Positions 1 through 6,625 of a stretch of DNA of 9,696 nucleotides are shown piece by piece. Position 1 is the first letter of the stretch. Every line of letters begins with the position of its first letter. The stretch covers positions 1 through 9,696 of the forward strand of contig JAMDBG010000036.1 of NCBI GenBank assembly GCA_023487865.1. Direction: 5' to 3'. The notes beneath the pieces are model-generated. The model worked only from the letters and a program-made list of their open reading frames with translations, did not search any database and had not been told where the DNA came from. The DNA comes from Deltaproteobacteria bacterium (lineage in GTDB: Bacteria; Desulfobacterota; Syntrophia; Syntrophales; UBA5619). Both the position numbers and the translations under genes were made by a program.

Positions 1-1220
1 CTATGGAAGGCCGGGTGATCGGCTCGGCGGGGATCGGCATTGATGTCACGGAACATCGCAAGTTGGAGGAGGACCTTCGCCGTGCGGAAAAGATGGAAGC
101 CCTGGGGCAACTGGCCGGCGGTGTGGCCCATGATCTGAACAATGTTCTGGGGGTCCTGGTCGGCTATTCGGAACTGCTTGCGGAAAAGATCCCGGAGGGG
201 AATCCCTTAAGGAAGTATGCGGCGAACATTCTGAACTCCAGCGAGAAGGGGGCCTCGATCATCCAGGACCTGCTCACGCTGGCCAGACGGGGTGTATCCG
301 TGTCGGTTGTGGTCAACATCAACAGTATCGTTTCCGATTTTCTCGGGAGTCCGGTGTTCGAGAAGATGAAAGACTATCACCCGCATGCGACCTTCAGGAC
401 GGAGCTCGATAAGGAACTGTTTCCCATCAAAGGATCGCCCATCCATCTGGAAAAAACGGTGATGAACCTGATTTCCAATGCGGCGGAGGCGATTACCGGA
501 GAGGGAGAAGTGGTAATCCGCACGGAGAACCGCTATGTCGACAAATCCCTTCGGGGCTATGATCATGTTTGCCAAGGGGAATACGCGGTTCTGACGGTTT
601 CGGACAGCGGCAGCGGCATCGCCGCGGCGGATCTCGACAAGATATTCGAGCCTTTCTATACGAAGAAAATCATGGGGAGGAGCGGCACCGGCCTGGGTTT
701 GGCGGTGGTCTGGGGGACGGTAAAGGATCATAACGGCTATATCGACGTTCAGAGCGAGAAAGGAAAGGGAAGTACGTTTACACTCTTTTTCCCGGTGACG
801 CGGGAAAAGCTGGCTGAAGAACTGAAGAAGATACCCCTTGATCAATACCGGGGGCGGGGGGAGTCGATTCTGGTTGTGGATGATGTGGTTGAGCAAAGGG
901 AGATGGCCGCCGGTATGCTCGCGAACCTCGGGTACGATGTGGCAGTGGTTCCCAGCGGTGAAGAGGCGGTGGAATACCTGAAGACCCATAAGGTGGATCT
1001 GCTGGTGCTGGACATGATCATGGAGCCCGGGATGGACGGTCTGGAGACTTACCGGAGAGCCCTTACTATCGCTCCCGGGCAGAAGGCCATCATTGTGAGC
1101 GGTTATTCGGAGACGGACCGGGTGAAGACGGCTCAGAGGCTGGGGGCCGGGGCCTATGTCCGGAAGCCCTATGTGCTGGAAAAGATCGGTCTGGCCATCC
1201 GGCATGAGCTGAACCGTTAA
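1..1220 (+). CDS. Hybrid sensor histidine kinase / response regulator, 5' end missing
   Basis: Membrane-associated or cytosolic two-component signalling protein, with 405 residues visible. The reading frame runs off the left edge, and the first visible Met (position 3) lies in the tail of a PAS/PAC domain, so it is probably not the start. Residues 1-20 resemble the end of a PAC motif (GIDVTEHRKLEEDL). The HisKA H-box follows, with phospho-accepting His43 in GGVAHDLNN. The HATPase_c domain has the N-box (Asn155 and Asn159 in MNLISNAAEAI), G1 box (DSGSG, 201-205), F box (FEPFY, 215-219) and G2 box (GTGLGL, 228-233). A receiver domain spans about 287-405, with acidic pair Asp293/Asp294, phospho-acceptor Asp337 (LLVLDM), Ser366 and Lys388 (VRKPY). 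All catalytic residues are present. There is no DNA-binding output domain, so it probably works through a phosphorelay partner. The signal is unknown because the sensory part is outside the window. Confidence 0.95.
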   Translation, partial: MEGRVIGSAGIGIDVTEHRKLEEDLRRAEKMEALGQLAGGVAHDLNNVLGVLVGYSELLAEKIPEGNPLRKYAANILNSSEKGASIIQDLLTLARRGVSVSVVVNINSIVSDFLGSPVFEKMKDYHPHATFRTELDKELFPIKGSPIHLEKTVMNLISNAAEAITGEGEVVIRTENRYVDKSLRGYDHVCQGEYAVLTVSDSGSGIAAADLDKIFEPFYTKKIMGRSGTGLGLAVVWGTVKDHNGYIDVQSEKGKGSTFTLFFPVTREKLAEELKKIPLDQYRGRGESILVVDDVVEQREMAAGMLANLGYDVAVVPSGEEAVEYLKTHKVDLLVLDMIMEPGMDGLETYRRALTIAPGQKAIIVSGYSETDRVKTAQRLGAGAYVRKPYVLEKIGLAIRHELNR

Positions 1221-1268
1221 CCTGCCGTATTTGAATGCCTGCGTCTTCCCCACAGTTGCCGCGCAGCA

Positions 1269-1289
1269 CCGGGATGGGCGCTGTCCCGG
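1269..1289 (+). other. Hairpin 3' of the sensor kinase gene
   Basis: CCGGGA (1269-1274) and TCCCGG (1284-1289) form a perfect 6-bp stem with a 9-nt loop, beginning 49 nt after the kinase stop. No T-run follows, so it is not a standard intrinsic terminator. It could stabilise the 3' end or be chance in GC-rich DNA. Confidence 0.25.
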
Positions 1290-1340
1290 AGAGGGACCCC
1301 GCATCCATTATTCGGACGAGAAGGCAGCTTCGCGCGCGAT

Positions 1341-1363
1341 CCCGGAGGATCCTGGCCTCCGGG
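1341..1363 (+). other. 8-bp GC hairpin in the leader of the MFS gene
   Basis: CCCGGAGG (1341-1348) pairs perfectly with CCTCCGGG (1356-1363) across a 7-nt loop, ending 28 nt before the ATG of the downstream permease. The left arm contains GGAGG and the right arm its complement. There is no T-run on the + strand, so it looks more like a leader structure than a terminator. It has no visible link to the actual ribosome-binding site at 1382-1390. Confidence 0.35.
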
Positions 1364-1391
1364 GCGGGAAGCGGCCCGTGAGGGGAGGGGA

Positions 1392-2567
1392 ATGACTTTC
1401 GACATCGTATTTGCGCTGCTCAACGGGATCAACCTCAGCATCATCATCATGAACATCCCGCCGGTGCTGAGCGAACTGATGGATCTCTACGGTGTCTCGT
1501 ACACACGGATATCCGTTCTGATGAGCGCCCTGCTCTGGATGCACGCGGCGATGCAGCTTCCGGCGGGGATGATCGTCGATCGGCTGGGAATCCGCCGCAC
1601 CCAGTTCCTGAGCCTCGTCTGCCTGGCCGTCGGAAACGCCATACCGGCAATCAGTCCTGATCTGGCCTGGGGCATCGGCGGGCGGATGATTGCCGGTCTG
1701 GGAACCGGCCTGGGATGGCTGGCCACCCTGAAGATGCTGGCGATCTGGGCGCCGGGCGGAAGGGCCGGGGCCTTTCAGGCCTTCTTCGCCGGCATCTTTT
1801 CGCTCGGCAGCATCCTGGCCTATCTGCTGCTTCCCCTCATCATCCGGGCCGGCTGGCGCTGGGTATTCCTGATCCCCGCGTTTATCTGCCTGCTGATGCT
1901 GGCGCTCGTTCCGGCGCTTCGACCCACACCCGCCTTTCCGGCCAACCCGTCCCTGTCGCTTCGCCGCATTGCGGGGATCCCCTCGCCATGGGTCCTCGGC
2001 ATCTACCATGCCTTATCGTACGGATCGATGCTCAGTCTCGGCAACTGGGTTCCGTCTCTCCTGGCCGAGGTATCGCTCCGGCAGACCGCGACGCAGCTCG
2101 CCTGGGGCGGAGCGCTTGTCATGCTGGTCAGCGGTCTCGCCCGGCTCTCCGGAGGGTTCGTCATCCTGCGGATCTCCCCGCTGACCGTTTTACACGGGTC
2201 CCTCCTGATGCTGTGCATCCTCTTCGCGGGAATGGCGGCCATCCGCGAGCCCGGAGTGGTTCTGGGTCTGGCGCTCCTGGCGGCATGGTTCGGCTCGATC
2301 AACTTCGGCGCCCTCTTTCAACTGGCCTCCCGCTCGGCGGCGGCCGATTCCCTGGGCACCATGCTCGGATTCGTCAATCTCCTCGGGAATCTGGGGGCGG
2401 TTGCCTTCACGCTGCTGTTCGGATGGTCGAAGGACACGCTCGGCTCCTTCACGTGGGGCTTCGCGATCCTCTCGCCCCTTGCCGCACTGACGCTGGTGGT
2501 GGGATGGCGGATTTTTAAAAACGGGCGACCCATCGCACACGGCGGCGCCGGGCGGTGCATACGATAA
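1392..2567 (+). CDS. Major facilitator superfamily (MFS) permease
   Basis: Inner-membrane secondary transporter of 391 residues, the usual size for a 12-helix MFS protein. Hydrophobic segments run almost from residue 3 to the C-terminus. The loop between helices 2 and 3 carries the MFS motif A signature (Gly59, Asp63, Arg64, Gly66, Arg68/Arg69 in GMIVDRLGIRR). A motif-B-like GGRMIAGLGTG with Arg98 follows in helix 4, and GWRWVF (about 154-159) closes helix 5. The start at 1392 is the only in-frame ATG and sits behind a G-rich Shine-Dalgarno (1382-1390). Upstream the frame is open back to the kinase stop but offers no ATG, GTG or TTG. The substrate cannot be read from sequence; the general look is of anion or organic-acid type MFS members. 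It follows the kinase gene in the same direction 171 nt away, which makes co-transcription possible but unproven. Confidence 0.92.
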   Translation: MTFDIVFALLNGINLSIIIMNIPPVLSELMDLYGVSYTRISVLMSALLWMHAAMQLPAGMIVDRLGIRRTQFLSLVCLAVGNAIPAISPDLAWGIGGRMIAGLGTGLGWLATLKMLAIWAPGGRAGAFQAFFAGIFSLGSILAYLLLPLIIRAGWRWVFLIPAFICLLMLALVPALRPTPAFPANPSLSLRRIAGIPSPWVLGIYHALSYGSMLSLGNWVPSLLAEVSLRQTATQLAWGGALVMLVSGLARLSGGFVILRISPLTVLHGSLLMLCILFAGMAAIREPGVVLGLALLAAWFGSINFGALFQLASRSAAADSLGTMLGFVNLLGNLGAVAFTLLFGWSKDTLGSFTWGFAILSPLAALTLVVGWRIFKNGRPIAHGGAGRCIR

Positions 2568-2572
2568 AGGAG

Positions 2573-4462
2573 TTACGTCGAAAGACCGGCAAAGATTTGG
2601 GTGACCAGCATCTTTGTCCTTTCGATGATCTTCTCGAAATAGAGGCTGTTGCGCCGGACATAGTAGCACATGTCCATCCCGGAGAATTTCCTGCCGCTGT
2701 CCTTGATGAACGCCTTGAATTTTTCGGGAGAATTGAAACGGCGGAAGAAAAGTTCGCCCCAATTGCTGCAGTACAGGACGCTGAAGTCATTCATGTCTTT
2801 GAGGTGACTCGGACTTTCAAAGCTGACGATCACGAGCATCTTGGTCACCTTTTCCGGTTCAAGGAAATTCTTGAAATCGATTCCCGTAATGTCAAAGGAA
2901 CCGAATATCTCCTTGATCCGTTTCGCCAGATTATGGATCTCCTGGAGGGTCACCGGTGTGGGATTCGGCGCCATGCGCACATCCAGGGCGTGAAAGAGAT
3001 CATTCCAGACCAGATAGGCGATACAATAGGTGATGTCGGAAGAGGCGGTGACGGGTTTCGGGGAATCTCCTGACGCAAGAACCTGCCATCCCCCCGGTTT
3101 GCTGCTGAAGGTGAGGCCCGGAAGGTTCAGGTTGGCGCTTGGCGTGCGGATCACCGGGATCTTGTCCTGTTTCTTCTCCAGACAAACCGCCAGCTTTCGG
3201 CCGATGATGGTCATGTCGCGGCGAGTCAGTCGGCTGGCTGTCTCTTTCTGTTTGGGTGTGATCTCGTTATAGATCAGCTTCAGCAAACGCAGTATGTTCT
3301 CCCCGAAATCGAGCTGTTCCGACAGGGGCCAGGCCGCGAAGTCGTTCAGGTGATGGATTTCCGCCTTCTCCAAGGGATAGGTTTGGAAGATCTCCCGGCC
3401 GATACTCTCCCTGATCGTTTCTTTTTTTGAATAAAATTTGATCTCGTGGCGCAGGTAATAGCATTTTTGGACAAAGGCAAAAGTCTCGAAGTCGGTGCCC
3501 CGTTTGTATTCCAGGATGGCTTTCCAGGTGAAGACGCTCGGATCGTAAAATACGGGATTCTTCTGCTGATTCAGGATCAGGTTGCGGAAACGGTGGCAGA
3601 GAAGCTCCTCGCGGGGGGCGCCCAGGAGCATCTCCAGCAGAAGCATCTTGATCACCGATTTCAGGGGGTGGGTCAGCGCCTTGTTGAATTGCCAAAGCGC
3701 CGCACCGAAATATTCGTCCCTGTCGATCGTCGGCAGGGGGCCCATGTCGATGCAATCGTAATCACCAAAGATGTCTTTTGCATATTGGGCGGCAAACTCC
3801 TCATAATCTGTATCGACGCCGGGATCGAAGCAGATCCACCACAGGGGTATCTTGCCGCTGATCAGGATGGATGTCCGGTAAAACTCCTCCTTCAGGACAT
3901 TGTGCTGCGCGCTTCCCGAACTCTCGTCATCCAGGCTGCCGAAGTTGCCCCTCCGGATGTCGTCGATGTCGCAGATGAAGAAATAGACGGGCATCTTCAG
4001 ATTGGAATCCATCCAGTCCTTGATAAGATTGACCTTCTGGGAAAGGCGCGTCCTGGCCCCGTCGTCAAAGTTGTTCTTGTCGATGCAGATCCAGATATCG
4101 CAATCCGATGAGGGGGTCTGGCCGATCGTGCCGACGCTTCCGATCGTATAAATCCCCTGGATGATGGAAGCCTCCGCTGACGATGTCATCAGGGGGGCCT
4201 GCTTCCTGATGTTGAATCGTTTCTTGAAGGTGGATTCCCGGGCGAGGAGCGCCGGATCCGTTGCGGCGCCGAAGACCGTGACGGGTTTTTCCAGACCGTC
4301 CATGTAACCGGGAACGGCGCGGTCGTTCACACTGAGCATCCAGGGGAGCAGGTAAAGAATCGCTGCGCTGTCTCGGGGGGCCAGTTCGGAAAAGATGCGC
4401 TTCCGATATTCATTATAGGCCAGATAGATCTTCTTGTTATGGGCGAAGGTGTTCAGCAGCAT
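2573..4462 (-). CDS. cyaA: Class I adenylate cyclase, short form
   Basis: Converts ATP to cAMP; 629 residues, predicted cytosolic. The nucleotidyltransferase-type active site is clear: Gly108-Ser109 followed by Asp120 and Asp122 in SSDCDIWIC, matching GS...SSDLDIWVC of E. coli CyaA. Next come GSAQH...EEFYRT (183-196) and LWW (207-209). EYFGAALWQF (250-259) closely matches the class I cyclase signature EYFG[SA][SA]LW. A weaker version of the second signature, Y..NWGEL, lies near residue 564. The N-terminus also resembles CyaA (PGYMDG at 51-56). By eye the protein stops where the last roughly 170-190 residues of the 848-residue E. coli enzyme would begin, a region linked there to glucose control. 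The ATG at 4460-4462 has an AAAAGG ribosome-binding site 5 nt upstream. The gene converges on the MFS permease with 5 nt between stops. Confidence 0.93.
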   Translation of the reverse strand: MLLNTFAHNKKIYLAYNEYRKRIFSELAPRDSAAILYLLPWMLSVNDRAVPGYMDGLEKPVTVFGAATDPALLARESTFKKRFNIRKQAPLMTSSAEASIIQGIYTIGSVGTIGQTPSSDCDIWICIDKNNFDDGARTRLSQKVNLIKDWMDSNLKMPVYFFICDIDDIRRGNFGSLDDESSGSAQHNVLKEEFYRTSILISGKIPLWWICFDPGVDTDYEEFAAQYAKDIFGDYDCIDMGPLPTIDRDEYFGAALWQFNKALTHPLKSVIKMLLLEMLLGAPREELLCHRFRNLILNQQKNPVFYDPSVFTWKAILEYKRGTDFETFAFVQKCYYLRHEIKFYSKKETIRESIGREIFQTYPLEKAEIHHLNDFAAWPLSEQLDFGENILRLLKLIYNEITPKQKETASRLTRRDMTIIGRKLAVCLEKKQDKIPVIRTPSANLNLPGLTFSSKPGGWQVLASGDSPKPVTASSDITYCIAYLVWNDLFHALDVRMAPNPTPVTLQEIHNLAKRIKEIFGSFDITGIDFKNFLEPEKVTKMLVIVSFESPSHLKDMNDFSVLYCSNWGELFFRRFNSPEKFKAFIKDSGRKFSGMDMCYYVRRNSLYFEKIIERTKMLVTQIFAGLST

Positions 4463-4516
4463 GGGGACCTTTTCGGTTCGATATTTTCAGTCGGGTACGG
4501 ATTTTACACGGCTATG

Positions 4517-4545
4517 ACGATAGATAGAACGGCCCTGCATGTCAA
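4517..4545 (-). promoter_or_regulatory. Candidate sigma-70 type promoter of cyaA
   Basis: Read on the minus strand, an exact TTGACA -35 box (4545-4540) is followed by a 17-nt spacer and TATCGT (4522-4517, 4 of 6 matches to the -10 consensus). Transcription would start near 4510, giving a leader of roughly 45-50 nt before the cyclase ATG. This would let cyaA be expressed independently of the TRAP operon upstream. Confidence 0.5.
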
Positions 4546-4552
4546 CCATTTT

Positions 4553-4573
4553 CTGCCGCATATCGTGCCGCAG
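4553..4573 (-). promoter_or_regulatory. Tandem TGCGGCA repeat just upstream of the cyaA -35 box
   Basis: On the minus strand TGCGGCA occurs twice with a 5-nt spacer (12-bp period). Because the unit is itself nearly palindromic, the whole 21-nt element also forms an imperfect inverted repeat (CTGC-G-GCA, loop CGATA, TGC-G-GCAG). It ends 7 nt upstream of the proposed -35 box, a position suited to an activator or repressor site. It could instead be a hairpin at the 3' end of the dctM transcript. No regulator is identified. Confidence 0.3.
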
Positions 4574-4682
4574 GAGATTTTGTCGCCACGTGCCGCGGCC
4601 CGACGGGCGGCGATTCGGACATAACGGGCATTGCGGTCCATTTTGAAAACGGACGGGTGAAGCCGGCAGGAAGAGGGGATAG

Positions 4683-5972
4683 TTACATGAAGCCCAGGGC
4701 CTTCGGCAGCCAGATGGCCAGTTCCGGGAAGAGGATGATCAGGAGCAGTCCGGCGAACATGGACAGGAGCAGCCACGCGTCCCAGCGCACGGTGGATTCG
4801 ATGGGGCAGCCGGCGAGCCGGCAGCTGACCATGAGATTGACCGCCATGGGCGGCGTAAACTGCCCCAGGGCGATGTTGTAGGTCATCAGAACGCCGAACC
4901 AGACCAGGTCCCAGGAGAAGCGCTCCGCGACCGGAACAAAGAGGGGAAGAAAGATCAGGAAGATGGAGATGCCGTCCAGGAACATCCCCACCACCACGAG
5001 GAACAGCATCAGGGTGATCATGACGCCCATCTCGCCGCCGCCGAAGGAGACGAGGGCCCCGGCGATCGGATCCACGATACCCATCGTGCTGGAGGCCCAG
5101 GCAAAGACGCTGGCCAGACCCACGACGATCAGGATGACGGCGGAGGTCTCCGCGGATTCCACCAGCAATTCAAAGAGATCCCGCAGCCTAAGTCTGCGGT
5201 AGACCACGAAGCCGACAAACAGACCGTAGAATACGGCCATCACGGCGGCCTCGGTCGGCGTGAACCAGCCCGTGCGCATGCCTCCCAGGATGAGGACGGG
5301 CGCCATCAGCGCCCAGAAGGCCTCTTTGAAGGACTGCCAGAACTCCGGTTTCGGCTCTTTGCCCCGGGCGCTCCCGAAATCGTGGTACAGGCTGAGCAGG
5401 AGCGCCGGAATGACCAGCGCGATGCAGGCGATGACGCCCGGAACGATACCGGCGACGAACAGCGCCGGAACCGTGGCCGAGGGCACCAGCACACTATAGA
5501 TGATGAAGGCGACGGAGGGAGGAATCAGGATATCGGTGGAGCCTGCCGCCGCGGTGACGCTTGCCGCAAAGCCCGGCGCATAGCCCGCCCGCATCATGGC
5601 GCCGAGCATGACCCCTCCCACGGCCGCCGTGCAGGCCGGTCCCGAGCCGGAGATGCCGCCGATGACCATGGCGACCAGAATCGTGATGACGGCGAGCGAT
5701 CCGCGCCCCTGGCCGATAATGGACGCGGCAAAACGGAGCAGCCGCGCGGCGACGCCCGAGCGGTCAAAGATGGCGCCGGCCAGCACGAACATGGGGATCG
5801 CCAGAAGCGGGTATTTCGCGATGCCGGTATAAACGCTCGTGGGCACCGCCATGATGCCGAGGCCCGTGACGGCGATGACCAGAGCGCCGGACAGGCCGAG
5901 CGAGGCGGCAATCGGCACGCCGCACACGAGCAGGAGGAAGAAACAGCCGAAAAGAAGAACGGCAGGATGCAT
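4683..5972 (-). CDS. dctM: TRAP transporter large permease subunit (DctM family)
   Basis: Inner-membrane translocation subunit of a tripartite ATP-independent periplasmic transporter, driving sodium- or proton-coupled solute uptake; 429 residues, normal for the family. Hydrophobic segments cover nearly the whole chain. Family motifs are PLLAIPMFVLAG (55-66), GGISGSGPA (105-113), an Ala-rich stretch leading to DILIPPSVAFIIYS (147-160), and a second proline pair in QFTPPMAVNL (371-380). The start codon overlaps the dctQ stop by one base (TGATG), a classic sign of translational coupling; a GGAGGGG lies about 11 nt upstream. It is the last gene of the dctPQM set. No strong intrinsic terminator follows. 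The 220 nt to cyaA hold a GC-rich inverted repeat (about 4593-4612) without a T-run and an AT-centred hairpin (4636-4654). Confidence 0.95.
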   Translation of the reverse strand: MHPAVLLFGCFFLLLVCGVPIAASLGLSGALVIAVTGLGIMAVPTSVYTGIAKYPLLAIPMFVLAGAIFDRSGVAARLLRFAASIIGQGRGSLAVITILVAMVIGGISGSGPACTAAVGGVMLGAMMRAGYAPGFAASVTAAAGSTDILIPPSVAFIIYSVLVPSATVPALFVAGIVPGVIACIALVIPALLLSLYHDFGSARGKEPKPEFWQSFKEAFWALMAPVLILGGMRTGWFTPTEAAVMAVFYGLFVGFVVYRRLRLRDLFELLVESAETSAVILIVVGLASVFAWASSTMGIVDPIAGALVSFGGGEMGVMITLMLFLVVVGMFLDGISIFLIFLPLFVPVAERFSWDLVWFGVLMTYNIALGQFTPPMAVNLMVSCRLAGCPIESTVRWDAWLLLSMFAGLLLIILFPELAIWLPKALGFM

Positions 5973-6478
5973 CAGTCTTGGCCCCTCCGGATGCGGATGA
6001 ACAGGCCGACGGCGCGGCCCATGATCGCCAGCGAGAGAACCGGCAGCCAGACGGTATAGATCCAGGTGGGAATGCCGAGCCCGGGCGAGGTGACCTCGTA
6101 GCGGTATTCATCATAGGCCATCGCCGCGCCCAGGACGGCCAGCAGGGCGAACGTGACGGCCACCGCTGCGGTCGCCGCAAGACGGATCCAACGGCGGCGG
6201 TGCGGCGAAAGCCGATCGACGAAATAGGCGATGTTCAGGTGGCCGTTTTTCGCCATCACGCTCGAGGCGCCGAACAGTGTCATGAGCACCATGAGGAAAA
6301 TGGAGAATTCCTCCGTGAAGGCAAAGGAGAAATCCGTCGCATACCTCACGACGACGTTCGCGAACGTCAGCAGCGCCAGAAATGCAATGGCCACGCCTGC
6401 GAGCGTCTCTTCAATCTTCAGGGGGACCCTGGTCTTGGGCCTGCCGGTTTCCGGGGCAGGATTGCCCGTCTCGGCCAT
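5972..6478 (-). CDS. dctQ: TRAP transporter small permease subunit (DctQ family)
   Basis: Small membrane subunit that partners DctM. With the chosen start it has 168 residues, typical for DctQ, and four hydrophobic segments: near IEETLAGVAIAFLAL, FSIFLMVLMTLFGA, TAAVAVTFALLAVLG and YTVWLPVLSLAIMG. It also has the family-like FTEEFS and the loop NGHLNIAYFVDRLS. The start was placed at the ATG at 6476-6478 because GGAG (minus strand, 6489-6486) precedes it by 7 nt. The frame is open further upstream to a GTG at 6574 and an ATG at 6502. Neither has a ribosome-binding site, and the GTG falls inside a strong stem-loop. The gene lies 147 nt after dctP, an unusually large gap for this operon, and overlaps dctM by one base. 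Confidence 0.9.
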   Translation of the reverse strand: MAETGNPAPETGRPKTRVPLKIEETLAGVAIAFLALLTFANVVVRYATDFSFAFTEEFSIFLMVLMTLFGASSVMAKNGHLNIAYFVDRLSPHRRRWIRLAATAAVAVTFALLAVLGAAMAYDEYRYEVTSPGLGIPTWIYTVWLPVLSLAIMGRAVGLFIRIRRGQD

Positions 6479-6502
6479 ACCTGTGCTCCAAGGTGAAGTC
6501 AT

Positions 6503-6536
6503 CCCGTTTTCGTCTGCCGCCGCAACGGGTGTCCCG
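6503..6536 (-). other. Competing small hairpins in the dctQ leader
   Basis: Segment 6524-6529 (minus strand CCCGTT) can pair with AACGGG at 6508-6503 (6 bp, 15-nt loop). Alternatively its CCCG part (6529-6526) can pair with CGGG at 6536-6533 (4 bp, ACA loop). The two pairings exclude each other. Both lie 25-60 nt before the chosen dctQ start and leave its GGAG free. They may be chance. Confidence 0.25.
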
Positions 6537-6543
6537 CAACAAG

Positions 6544-6592
6544 AGCGGCGCGCATCGCCCCGGATGGTTTCCACGGGCCGATGTGCGCCGCT
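6544..6592 (-). other. Long intercistronic stem-loop between dctP and dctQ
   Basis: In the dctP-to-dctQ direction the outer arm AGCGGCGC (6592-6585) pairs with GCGCCGCT (6551-6544). After one A-C mismatch CATCG pairs with CGATG, and after one G-G mismatch CCCG pairs with CGGG. A 2-nt bulge and a 3-bp TGG/CCA tip with an AAA loop complete it. That gives about 20 base pairs in 49 nt, starting 33 nt after the dctP stop. On the opposite strand the first mismatch becomes a G-T wobble. No clean T-run follows on the minus strand. The likely role is 3' protection of dctP mRNA or partial termination, giving more binding protein than permease. Confidence 0.65.
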
Positions 6593-6625
6593 TCGATCCT
6601 CACGGCTCGAACGATCCCGCAGAGC

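Noticed and set aside
207..1304. 365-codon open frame antisense to the sensor kinase
   Set aside because: It lies opposite a gene with all kinase and receiver motifs, its translation has no recognisable domain, and long antisense frames are expected in GC-rich coding DNA.
1221..1391. Fusion or read-through protein of the kinase and MFS genes
   Set aside because: They share a frame with 57 open codons between them, but a single TAA separates them and the intervening peptide looks non-coding; open frames of this length are common at this GC content.
1308..2009. 233-codon minus-strand frame opposite the MFS gene
   Set aside because: The translation is highly charged and low in hydrophobics with no domain, as expected from the complement of a membrane-protein gene.
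3446..4111. 221-codon + strand frame inside the cyclase gene
   Set aside because: It is antisense to the catalytic region of the cyclase and has no protein-family features.
4463..4682. CRP (cAMP receptor) site upstream of cyaA
   Set aside because: I found no TGTGA-N6-TCACA-like palindrome here, nor in the dctP upstream region at 7676-7925.
6479..6574. Longer DctQ starting at the GTG at 6574 or the ATG at 6502
   Set aside because: Neither has a ribosome-binding site, the GTG lies in a strong stem-loop, and the ATG at 6478 has GGAG at 7 nt and gives the normal family length.
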